Shown one piece after another: positions 21,144 to 27,135 of a stretch of DNA of 27,135 nt. How positions within the stretch are numbered: the stretch's first letter is position 1; every line of letters begins with the position of its first letter. The DNA is from Planctomycetota bacterium (lineage in GTDB: Bacteria; Patescibacteriota; Patescibacteriia; Patescibacteriales; UBA12465). The notes under the pieces are model-generated. The model made no database searches and had not been told where the DNA came from. It was given only the letters and a program-made list of their open reading frames with translations. Location: assembly GCA_025453315.1 (NCBI GenBank), contig JALOQQ010000007.1, forward strand, positions 1 to 27,135, given 5' to 3'. The position numbers and the translations under genes are program-made.

Positions 21144-21683
21144 TTACTTAGAAGCGGCCTTACCTTCTTTGCGTCTTATTACTTCATCAGAATATTTTAT
21201 ACCCTTGCCTAAATATGGTTCTGGTTCTCTTAATTTACGAATCTGAGCAGAAATTTCACCAACCAAATATTTATCAATACCACTAATAGTAACAGTGTTA
21301 GCTTCTACAACAGCAGAAATTCCTTCTGGTAATGGAAAATCAATCGGATGAGAATAACCAAGATTTAAAAGTAATTTCTTACCGTTTAAAGCAACCTTAT
21401 AACCAACACCATTGATTTCTAATTTTTTAGAAAAACCAGAAGTAACACCAATAACCATGTTGTTAGCTAAATTTCTAGTTAGACCCCAAAGAGCTCTAAC
21501 CTTTTTTTCGCTATCAGCTTCTATAGTAAAAACAATTTCTTTTTCAGAAACATTAGCAGTAACACCACTGGCAATTTTCAATTTAAGTTCACCCTTTGGA
21601 CCCTTAACACTAAGCTCATTAGCGGTTAATTTTACTTGGACTCCAGCCGGAATGGTGATTGGCATTTTTCCTACTCGTGACAT
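21144..21683 (-). CDS. rplF: 50S ribosomal protein L6 (uL6)
   Basis: L6 sits near the factor-binding site of the large subunit. The 179 residues are normal. The start is MSRVGKMPITIPAGVQV, the first L6 repeat contains VKGPKGELKLK, and the second contains the signature GVGYKVALNGKKLLLNLGYSHPI. The conserved end EPEPYLGKGIKYSDEVIRRKEGKAASK is complete. It follows the fused S14-S8 gene by 28 nt. No Shine-Dalgarno sequence precedes the ATG (AAATATTT). Confidence 0.97.
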   Translation of the reverse strand: MSRVGKMPITIPAGVQVKLTANELSVKGPKGELKLKIASGVTANVSEKEIVFTIEADSEKKVRALWGLTRNLANNMVIGVTSGFSKKLEINGVGYKVALNGKKLLLNLGYSHPIDFPLPEGISAVVEANTVTISGIDKYLVGEISAQIRKLREPEPYLGKGIKYSDEVIRRKEGKAASK

Positions 21684-21711
21684 AAATATTTATAAATTAT
21701 TAATCAATATA

Positions 21712-22251
21712 TTAGTAAATTTCACAAATTACTTCTCCACCAATTTTTCTTTCCTTAGCCTCAGCATTAGTCATCAAACCTTTAGAAGTGGAAATGATTG
21801 CGATACCTAAATTATTTAAAACTATTGGCAATTCGGTGCTGGCAACATAAACTCTCAAACCAGGTTTACTGACACGTTTTAAAGCACTAATATGACTCTT
21901 GCCGTTTTTATTGTATTTCAAAGTGAGCTTTAATTGCTCAAAAGAACTGTGTTTAGTCAACAAAGAATCTTTCATTACCTCTGCTTTTTTTATCCAGCCT
22001 TCCTTTTCTAAAATTTTAGCAATTTCATACTTGATTTTGCTCATAGGAAGAACCACTTCCGGTTTTTTAATAACGGAGGCGTTCCTTATTCTTGTTAACA
22101 TGTCTGATATTAATTCTCTAAAACAGATGCGGCATAAAGCGAAATCTCTCATGTAGCCGTGATTACGACCACAACGCCAACAACGATTTATTTTTCTGCT
22201 GGAAAATTTTGGTTTTCTTTTTGCTTTTACAATTAATGCTGTTCTTGCCAT
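21712..22251 (-). CDS. Fused ribosomal proteins S14 (zinc type) and S8
   Basis: One frame of 179 residues takes the place of rpsN and rpsH. Residues 1-47 are S14 of the zinc type: MARTALIVKAKRKPKF, then C24-x2-C27 and C40-x2-C43 (CWRC, CRIC) and FREL. Without a stop or linker the sequence continues at about 48-51 as S8 (ISDMLTRIRNA), through KIKYEIAKILEKEGW, ALKRVSKPGLRVYV and LGIAIISTSKGLMTNAEA to GGEVICEIY. Lost are the last 13 or so residues of S14 (normally 61) and the first 6 or so of S8. The order rplE-[S14-S8]-rplF is otherwise standard. M51 (22099-22101) could start a separate S8 of 129 residues; only a weak purine run (AGAGAA) lies upstream. It may be a real fusion, an internal start, or an assembly deletion. 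Confidence 0.9.
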   Translation of the reverse strand: MARTALIVKAKRKPKFSSRKINRCWRCGRNHGYMRDFALCRICFRELISDMLTRIRNASVIKKPEVVLPMSKIKYEIAKILEKEGWIKKAEVMKDSLLTKHSSFEQLKLTLKYNKNGKSHISALKRVSKPGLRVYVASTELPIVLNNLGIAIISTSKGLMTNAEAKERKIGGEVICEIY

Positions 22252-22266
22252 AGAATTATGTTAGTA

Positions 22267-22806
22267 CTAATTTTTCTTAAACGGAAAGCCCATCAAACGA
22301 AAGAGCTCTACAGCTTCCTCACGCTTTTTAGCGGTGGTAGCGATACAAACTTCTAAACCAAAGTTATTAGTAACATCTTCTGGTTTAACTTCGGAAAAAG
22401 AAGCTATTTCTTTTATACCAATAGTGAAATTTCCGGTTTTGTCTATTGATTTTTCACTTAAACCGCGGAAATCTCGTACGCGTGGAAAGGTTAAATTTAC
22501 AAGTTTATCTAAAAAATCGTACATGCGATTACCACGTAAAGTGGACATAGCGCCAATAGTCATACCTTCTCTGATTTTAAAGGAAGAGATAGATTTCTTA
22601 GCCTTGGTTAAAACTACTTTTTGTCCAGTAATCTTGGTTAAAATCTTTACCACTTCTTCAATATAAGCTTTTTCTTTAGCAAAACGACCAAAACCAACGT
22701 TAACTACTACTTTTTGTACTTTAGGAACAAGAAAAGGATTCTTAATAGAAAAATGCTTTTTAAGTTCGGAAATAATTTCTTTTTTGTATAATTCTTTTAA
22801 TCTCAT
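22267..22806 (-). CDS. rplE: 50S ribosomal protein L5 (uL5)
   Basis: L5 binds 5S rRNA and touches the P-site tRNA from the central protuberance. The 179 residues are the normal length. Seen are MRLKELYKKEIISELKKHF, VPKVQKVVVNVGFGR, ITGQKVVLTKAKKSISSFKIREG, LRGNRMYDFLDKLVNLTFPRVRDFRG and the end EEAVELFRLMGFPFKK. The fused S14-S8 gene follows after 15 nt. TATATATG forms the start context. Confidence 0.97.
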   Translation of the reverse strand: MRLKELYKKEIISELKKHFSIKNPFLVPKVQKVVVNVGFGRFAKEKAYIEEVVKILTKITGQKVVLTKAKKSISSFKIREGMTIGAMSTLRGNRMYDFLDKLVNLTFPRVRDFRGLSEKSIDKTGNFTIGIKEIASFSEVKPEDVTNNFGLEVCIATTAKKREEAVELFRLMGFPFKKN

Positions 22807-22830
22807 ATATAAATATTAATAGCTGACTAC

Positions 22831-23139
22831 TTAAGAAATAGATTCACCGCATTTCTTACAAATACGATGCTTTTTATCACCTTCAATCTTATAAGCAACT
22901 CTAGTCTGTTTACCACATTTAGAACAAAGAATAGCTACATTGGAAATATTTACTGAACCTGGGAATTCTAATCTCTGACCCTTTTCTCCCTGGCGTCTAG
23001 GGCGCAAATGTTTAATTAAAACATTTAATCCCTCAACACTAACTCTTCCCTCTTTAGGGAAAACTTGCAATACTTTTCCATTTTTGCCTTTATCTTTTCC
23101 GGCTAGCATCTTTACTTTGTCGCCTTTTTTTATTTTCAT
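22831..23139 (-). CDS. rplX: 50S ribosomal protein L24 (uL24), zinc-ribbon form
   Basis: L24 begins assembly of the large subunit. A KOW motif is at the start (KIKKGDKVKMLAGKDKGKNG). The middle (VLIKHLRPRRQGEKGQ, FPGSVNISNVAIL) is typical. The end holds a zinc ribbon with C72, C75, C94 and C97 (CSKC, CKKC), as in the cysteine-bearing L24 of many bacteria but not E. coli. The 102 residues are normal. The gap to rplE is 24 nt. Confidence 0.96.
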   Translation of the reverse strand: MKIKKGDKVKMLAGKDKGKNGKVLQVFPKEGRVSVEGLNVLIKHLRPRRQGEKGQRLEFPGSVNISNVAILCSKCGKQTRVAYKIEGDKKHRICKKCGESIS

Positions 23140-23163
23140 ATAATAGTGATTAACAAGCTAAAA

Positions 23164-23535
23164 TTAAAGTACCTCGACAGCTAAGGAAGCGATTTTAACA
23201 AAACCGGCTTTTCTTACCTCTCTGGCTATTGGACCAAAAATTCTGGTCGCTTTAGGATCTTTCTTATCTTTATCAATAATAACACAAGCATTATCATCAA
23301 AACGCACATAAGTGCCATCCGCTCTTCTAACCTCTTTAGTTGTTCTAACAATAACAGCAAAAGCAACATCACCTTTTTTAATGGCTGAGTGTGGAATAGC
23401 TTCTTTGACGGCGACACGAATAATATCGCCAATGCCGGCATATCTTCTTTTCATTCCGCCCAAAACCTTAATACACATTACCTTTTTGGCTCCGGAATTA
23501 TCGGCTACTTTTAAATTTGTTTGCGTTTGAACCAT
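23164..23535 (-). CDS. rplN: 50S ribosomal protein L14 (uL14)
   Basis: L14 lies at the subunit interface and contacts 16S rRNA. The 123 residues are the usual length and the protein is highly conserved: LKVADNSGAKKVMCIKVLGG, YAGIGDIIRVAVKEAIP, KKGDVAFAVIVRTTKEVRRADG, FDDNACVIID, and ATRIFGPIAREVR near the end. It is the first gene of the spc section, 27 nt after rpsQ, with no promoter visible in the gap, so the S10 and spc parts probably form one transcript. Confidence 0.97.
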   Translation of the reverse strand: MVQTQTNLKVADNSGAKKVMCIKVLGGMKRRYAGIGDIIRVAVKEAIPHSAIKKGDVAFAVIVRTTKEVRRADGTYVRFDDNACVIIDKDKKDPKATRIFGPIAREVRKAGFVKIASLAVEVL

Positions 23536-23562
23536 ATAATTAATTAACTGCTTATAACAAAA

Positions 23563-23841
23563 TTAGTTAGAAATAACGCGCCACTTTTTATCCTTACTAA
23601 TAGGGCGACATTCAACGAAATTAACAACATTACCTTCTTTATACTGATTTTTTTCATCATGAACCTTGTATTTCTTGCTAACGGTATAACGTTTATTGTA
23701 CTTAGGGTGAATCTTAACTCTTTCTACTAAAACAACAATAGTCTTATCAGATTTATCACTAACAACAACACCAGAAAACTTTTTGCGAATAACTTCTTTC
23801 TTTGGTGTAGTAATATTTTTTTGTGTTGTCTTCTTAATCAT
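23563..23841 (-). CDS. rpsQ: 30S ribosomal protein S17 (uS17)
   Basis: An early-binding small-subunit protein with an OB fold. The 92 residues have a basic, variable arm at 1-22 and then the family core: KKFSGVVVSDKSDKTIVVLVERVKIHPKYNKRY and KYKVHDEKNQYKEGNVVNFVECRPISKDKKWRV. It lies between rpmC (11-nt gap) and rplN. Confidence 0.95.
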   Translation of the reverse strand: MIKKTTQKNITTPKKEVIRKKFSGVVVSDKSDKTIVVLVERVKIHPKYNKRYTVSKKYKVHDEKNQYKEGNVVNFVECRPISKDKKWRVISN

Positions 23842-23852
23842 AATGAATAAAT

Positions 23853-24059
23853 TTATTTTTTATCTCCCTTAACTTTATTTTTCTGGTTAATTAAAGTAAG
23901 AATCTGAGCAATAACTTGTTTGGCTTCACGAATAGAGCGAACATCTTTAAGCTGTTTACTAGAATCTTTAAAACGTAATTCTCTAACAGTATTACGATAT
24001 TCAGCAACTATCTTGTGTAATTCACTGAGCGTCTTCTCTTTTAATTCTTTAAAATCCAT
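23853..24059 (-). CDS. rpmC: 50S ribosomal protein L29 (uL29)
   Basis: A two-helix protein near the exit tunnel of the large subunit, next to L23. The 68 residues have the family pattern: MDFKELKEKTLSELHKIVAEYRNTVRELRF in the first helix and LKDVRSIREAKQVIAQILTLINQK in the second. The gaps are 12 nt to rplP and 11 nt to rpsQ. Confidence 0.94.
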   Translation of the reverse strand: MDFKELKEKTLSELHKIVAEYRNTVRELRFKDSSKQLKDVRSIREAKQVIAQILTLINQKNKVKGDKK

Positions 24060-24071
24060 ATAATTAACAAA

Positions 24072-24476
24072 TTACTTTTTTACAAATTTACATTTTACTG
24101 GCAATTTATGACCGGCTAAAGTCAAAGCTTCTTTGGCGCTAACTTCAGGAATACCTTCCATTTCAAACATAACCATACCTGGTTTAACCACAGCTACATA
24201 ATGATCAACTGGACCTTTTCCTTTACCCATAGGCATTTCTCCGCCCTTTTTAGTAACTGGTTTATCTGGAAAAATTCTGATCCAAATTTTACCGCCTTTT
24301 TTGATATATCTGGTTAAAACACGTCTAGCTGATTCAATTTGTCGAGAATTAACCCAACAAGCCTCGGTGCTCTTCAAACCAAAACTACCAAAGCTAATAT
24401 TAATCAAACGAGTAGCTTGGCCGCCCATTCTGCGTTTATGATCTTTTCTAAATTTTGTTCTTTTTGGCATTAACAT
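24072..24476 (-). CDS. rplP: 50S ribosomal protein L16 (uL16)
   Basis: L16 helps organise the A-site tRNA pocket of the large subunit. The 134 residues start MLMPKRTKFRKDHKRRMGG, as usual for the family; the second Met is a possible alternative start. FGSFGLKSTEACWVNSRQIESARRVLTRYIKKGGKIWIRIFPDKPVTKK and EMPMGKGKGPVDHYVAVVKPGMVMFEM are complete. GGCGAATATATG precedes the start: a recurrent context here, with AGGCG as a possible weak Shine-Dalgarno sequence. Confidence 0.97.
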   Translation of the reverse strand: MLMPKRTKFRKDHKRRMGGQATRLINISFGSFGLKSTEACWVNSRQIESARRVLTRYIKKGGKIWIRIFPDKPVTKKGGEMPMGKGKGPVDHYVAVVKPGMVMFEMEGIPEVSAKEALTLAGHKLPVKCKFVKK

Positions 24477-24499
24477 ATATTCGCCTGTATGTTTAAATT

Positions 24500-25210
24500 T
24501 TATTTATCTCTTCTATAGCGACCACTCTTCTCAGTATTAATAACGTCGCCTTTTTTTTCATTTTCTACTTTAAAAATATCACCACGATAAATCCAAGCCT
24601 TAATACCGATAGCACCATAAGTAGTATGAGCTACGCCACGAGCATAATCAATATCCGCTCTTAAAGTATGAAGTGGTACTTTTCCAGAAACTAATTTTTC
24701 ACGACGAGCAATTTCAGCTCCATTCAAACGTCCGGAAATAGCTACCTTAATACCTAAAGCTCCGCCACGTTCAGCGCGACCAATAGTCTGCTTCATTACC
24801 TTACGGAAAGGAATACGTTTTTCAATATCTAAAATCATGCTTTGCACTAAAATTTGAGCGCTTAAATTCGGACGAGAAACTTCTTTAATATTAATATCAA
24901 TCTGAGCTAAGCGGAAATTTTTCAAAAACTGGTCATGAATTTTCTTTTTCAATTCTTCAACACCATTACCACCACGACCGATGATTATACCAGGCTTACC
25001 AGTCCAGATGTCAACAGTAATTTTATTAGCGGAACGGAAAATTTCTACCTTATCAATACCAGCCTCTTTAAAATTCTTGATGACATACTTTCTAATCTGA
25101 ACATCTTGTCTGACATTCTTGATATAGGTTTCACCTTTTTCAAACCAAATGGAAGGCCAGGTTTTAGTGACGCCCATTCTTATAATTTTTGGATTTACTT
25201 TCTTTCCCAT
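24500..25210 (-). CDS. rpsC: 30S ribosomal protein S3 (uS3)
   Basis: S3 is in the head of the 30S subunit and forms part of the mRNA entry channel. The 236 residues hold the N-terminal region (GKKVNPKIIRMGVTKTWPS), a KH domain with the IIGRGG loop at 76-81, and the C-terminal domain (VMKQTIGRAERGGALGIKVAISGRLNGAEIARRE, VPLHTLRADIDYARGVAHTTYGAIGIKAWIYRG). The end is short and charged. The order rplV-rpsC-rplP is standard. Confidence 0.97.
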   Translation of the reverse strand: MGKKVNPKIIRMGVTKTWPSIWFEKGETYIKNVRQDVQIRKYVIKNFKEAGIDKVEIFRSANKITVDIWTGKPGIIIGRGGNGVEELKKKIHDQFLKNFRLAQIDINIKEVSRPNLSAQILVQSMILDIEKRIPFRKVMKQTIGRAERGGALGIKVAISGRLNGAEIARREKLVSGKVPLHTLRADIDYARGVAHTTYGAIGIKAWIYRGDIFKVENEKKGDVINTEKSGRYRRDK

Positions 25211-25237
25211 AGTTTATATAAATAATTCTTATACTAA

Positions 25238-25816
25238 TTAACCAGACTTTCTTCTAAATATATTTTGCTTAAAGCTGGAAGTGTGACTTTTGCCTTCAAT
25301 CTTAGAATGACCATGACGACCATCTTCGTGCATATCTTCAGTAGTGTTTACTTCGCTGGTTTTAGTGGTATCTCTTTCTACCTCTGGTTTATTTTTCTTA
25401 GCTTGTCCTTTGGTTTTAGCTAAGTCTTCTAATTTAACTGGTTCTTCAATTTTCTGTTTTTTAGCTTTTTTTTTACCACTATCTTTAATTTCGGCTAAAG
25501 TAATATAGATATGAGCACCTCTTTTTAGTAATTCAGTAGCTCTACCCTGAGCACGTGGCAACCAACGTTTTAAAGTTGTAGCCGCACTACTACGAATATT
25601 TTTAACCAATAAATTATCTTTATCCAAACCGTAATTATTAACGGCATTGGCCATAGCGGATTTAATAAGTTTAGCTACCGGTTCAGCAGCTCTTTTACCA
25701 ACAAAAGCTAATTGATCTAATGCTTTATCAGTTTTTAGGCCACGAATAAGATCGATTACTAAACCAACCTTTCTTGGTGACATGCGTAAATGTTTTAAAC
25801 TTGCCTTGATTTCCAT
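25238..25816 (-). CDS. rplV: 50S ribosomal protein L22 (uL22) with long charged C-terminal extension
   Basis: L22 lines the exit tunnel and contacts all 23S domains. Residues 1-112 are a complete L22: ASLKHLRMSPRKVGLVIDLIRG, LIKSAMANAVNNYGL, and the tunnel hairpin LKRWLPRAQGRATELLKRGAHIYITL. Residues 113-192 are an extra tail rich in Lys and Glu with His in the last part (EDMHEDGRHGHSK), ending FKQNIFRRKSG. The family usually stops near 110-115, so the tail nearly doubles the protein. It is probably disordered and on the ribosome surface. Confidence 0.95.
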   Translation of the reverse strand: MEIKASLKHLRMSPRKVGLVIDLIRGLKTDKALDQLAFVGKRAAEPVAKLIKSAMANAVNNYGLDKDNLLVKNIRSSAATTLKRWLPRAQGRATELLKRGAHIYITLAEIKDSGKKKAKKQKIEEPVKLEDLAKTKGQAKKNKPEVERDTTKTSEVNTTEDMHEDGRHGHSKIEGKSHTSSFKQNIFRRKSG

Positions 25817-25825
25817 ATATTCAAA

Positions 25826-26158
25826 TTATTTTTTACCTGCTGGCTTAGCGGCCGGTTTAGCGGCTGGGGCTGCAGTAGCGGCGGCGGCTTGAGCTTTAGC
25901 TATTTTTCCGCCATGACCCTGGAATTTTCTGGTTGGTGCAAACTCACCAAAACGATGACCAATCATATTTTCTACAATATAAACCTGCATGTGAATTCTA
26001 CCATTATGTATACCAAAAGTATGATTAACCATTTCGGGAGTTATAACCGCAGAACGATCCCAAATCTTAATGACAGTCTTATCTCCAGGCTTTAAAGCCT
26101 TAACTTTATTTAAAATTCGTTCGTTGACGTATGGACCTTTTTTTAAACTTCTTGACAT
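25826..26158 (-). CDS. rpsS: 30S ribosomal protein S19 (uS19) with Ala/Pro/Lys tail
   Basis: S19 sits in the head of the 30S subunit with S13. Residues 1-92 are a normal S19: SRSLKKGPYVNERILNKV, WDRSAVITPEMVNHTFGIHNGR, and VENMIGHRFGEFAPTRKFQGHGGK. The last 18 residues are an Ala/Pro/Lys tail (AAPAAKPAAKPAGKK), low complexity and probably disordered. The gap to rplV is 9 nt. Confidence 0.96.
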   Translation of the reverse strand: MSRSLKKGPYVNERILNKVKALKPGDKTVIKIWDRSAVITPEMVNHTFGIHNGRIHMQVYIVENMIGHRFGEFAPTRKFQGHGGKIAKAQAAAATAAPAAKPAAKPAGKK

Positions 26159-26176
26159 AGAATGTATGAATTAAAA

Positions 26177-27010
26177 TTACCTATCGTTTCTTCTCTTAAT
26201 AATTAATCTATCACTGCGACCGCCTTTTCTGGTCTTAACACCAAGAGCGCGCTTGCCCCATTTAGTCTTAGGATACTTCAAACCGATTGGTTGAGCACCT
26301 TCACCTCCGCCGTGTGGATGGTCATTTGGATTCATAACCTTACCACGAACGGTTGGTCTAATACCCATATGTCTTCTTCTACCGGCTGAACCTAATTTAA
26401 TATGGCGCTTATCTGGATTACTAACTTGACCAACAGTACACATACCTTCCTTATCTACCTGTCTAATTTCTCCTGATGGCATCTTTAACTGAGCAAAGCG
26501 TCCTTCAATACCCATGACGTAAACTAAATTACCAGCACCACGAGCAATTTTAGCTCCTTGGCCAGGTACTAATTCTACATTATGAACAGCAATACCAGCT
26601 GGAATATTTTTAAGTGGCATAGCATTACCAACCTTAAGATCAATTAATTCTTTAGAACTCATCACTTCATCACCAACTTTAAGATCAATCGGAGCAATAA
26701 TATAACGCTTTTCACCATCTTTATAATTAATTAAAGCCAATCTAGCACCACGGTTTGGATCATATTCTAAAGAAGCAACCTTACCAACAATACCAAACTT
26801 ATCACGTAAAAAATCAACTTTTCTGACAAAACGCTTGGAACCTCCGCCACGATGTCTAATGGTTATTTTACCAGAAGAACCACGACCGCCAGTTTTCTTT
26901 TTTATCACTATCAAATTTGATTCTGGACGAATTTTGGTAAGATCAGAAAAATCAGCAAATGTTGCCATTCTTCTTCCTGGAGTAATTGGTTTTACAGTTT
27001 TAATTCCCAT
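26177..27010 (-). CDS. rplB: 50S ribosomal protein L2 (uL2)
   Basis: L2 is needed for peptidyl transferase activity and subunit joining. The 277 residues are the standard length. Seen are IKTVKPITPGRRMATFADFS, GGRGSSGKITIRHRGGGSKRF, VASLEYDPNRGARLALINYKDGEKRYIIAP, the LVPGQGAKIARGAGN loop, and the highly conserved NPNDHPHGGGEGAQPIGLKYPKTKWGK with the catalytic-centre histidine, then KTRKGGRSDRLIIKRR. It follows rplW by 32 nt. Confidence 0.98.
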   Translation of the reverse strand: MGIKTVKPITPGRRMATFADFSDLTKIRPESNLIVIKKKTGGRGSSGKITIRHRGGGSKRFVRKVDFLRDKFGIVGKVASLEYDPNRGARLALINYKDGEKRYIIAPIDLKVGDEVMSSKELIDLKVGNAMPLKNIPAGIAVHNVELVPGQGAKIARGAGNLVYVMGIEGRFAQLKMPSGEIRQVDKEGMCTVGQVSNPDKRHIKLGSAGRRRHMGIRPTVRGKVMNPNDHPHGGGEGAQPIGLKYPKTKWGKRALGVKTRKGGRSDRLIIKRRNDR

Positions 27011-27042
27011 ATAATAATACTAATGATAATTTGAAAATTTAT

Positions 27043-27135
27043 TTAGACGCCCTCGTATAACTGAATTGTTTTTCCTTTAGCTAAAGTAACAATAGCTTTT
27101 CTAATATCTTTACGTTTACCAGTAATTCTACCGCG
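27043..27135 (-). CDS. rplW: 50S ribosomal protein L23 (uL23), C-terminal 30 residues
   Basis: Only the 3' end is in the window; the gene continues beyond the right edge. The 30 residues (R-GRITGKRKDIRKAIVTLAKGKTIQLYEGV) and a TAA stop match the conserved L23 end, where a loop with Lys/Arg contacts 23S rRNA and the last strand ends in a [LF]-[FY]-EGV pattern. The place just before rplB is the normal S10 operon order. Confidence 0.9.
   Translation of the reverse strand, partial: RGRITGKRKDIRKAIVTLAKGKTIQLYEGV

Noticed and set aside
21712..22251. Frameshift as explanation for the S14-S8 join
   Set aside because: The reading frame is continuous and both halves read in the same frame, so a single-base error does not explain it; a clean in-frame loss or true fusion is needed.
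1..27135. CRISPR array or insertion sequence
   Set aside because: The repeats seen are short direct tandems without spacers of constant size. No transposase, integrase or terminal inverted repeat pair was found.

Overview
The window is an AT-rich piece of a bacterial chromosome. Every gene I can support lies on the minus strand. It most likely comes from the Candidate Phyla Radiation (Patescibacteria), probably the Parcubacteria side. The reasons are: no rpmD (L30) gene between S5 and L15; an archaeal-type AspRS of 433 residues; a DUF5671-like membrane protein; several short genes with no recognisable relatives; and an almost complete lack of Shine-Dalgarno sequences. The lineage is an inference, because no 16S rRNA gene is present. 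UGA is used as a stop, so the code looks standard.

Layout, read in the direction of transcription (right to left). (1) 27135-18285: an S10-spc ribosomal protein operon, rplW(partial)-rplB-rpsS-rplV-rpsC-rplP-rpmC-rpsQ-rplN-rplX-rplE-[rpsN::rpsH fused]-rplF-rplR-rpsE-rplO-secY, closed by a hairpin/T-run terminator at 18161-18192. (2) 18153-15481: a promoter, then a 98-aa unknown gene, map, ruvX and recO. (3) 15438-7938: a promoter, then aspS, asnS, a DUF5671-like membrane protein, scpA, scpB, a D-Ala-D-Ala carboxypeptidase, a GtrA-family protein and a 190-aa unknown protein. (4) 7864-4180: dnaG, rpoD and a secreted 193-aa protein. (5) 4148-3968: tRNA-Asn(GTT) with its own promoter and a large palindromic terminator, followed by a GC-rich structured island. 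(6) 3670-1: a strong promoter and a 137-aa unknown gene with terminator, a membrane-anchored NERD protein, and the first 690 codons of a secreted SpvB/FG-GAP (RHS/Tc-toxin-like) protein that runs off the left edge.

Regions 1-4 are core cell machinery: ribosome and Sec translocon, N-terminal Met removal, recombination repair, Asp/Asn charging, chromosome condensation, wall trimming, primase and the main sigma factor. Regions 5-6 are accessory in character.

The most striking observation is an in-frame fusion of ribosomal proteins S14 and S8, which sit in different parts of the 30S subunit. Other notable points are three 42-bp tandem repeats inside recO, a 20-residue insertion between two metal ligands of methionine aminopeptidase, a recurrent TATATG start context in 10 of 15 ribosomal genes, and the large secreted SpvB-like protein.
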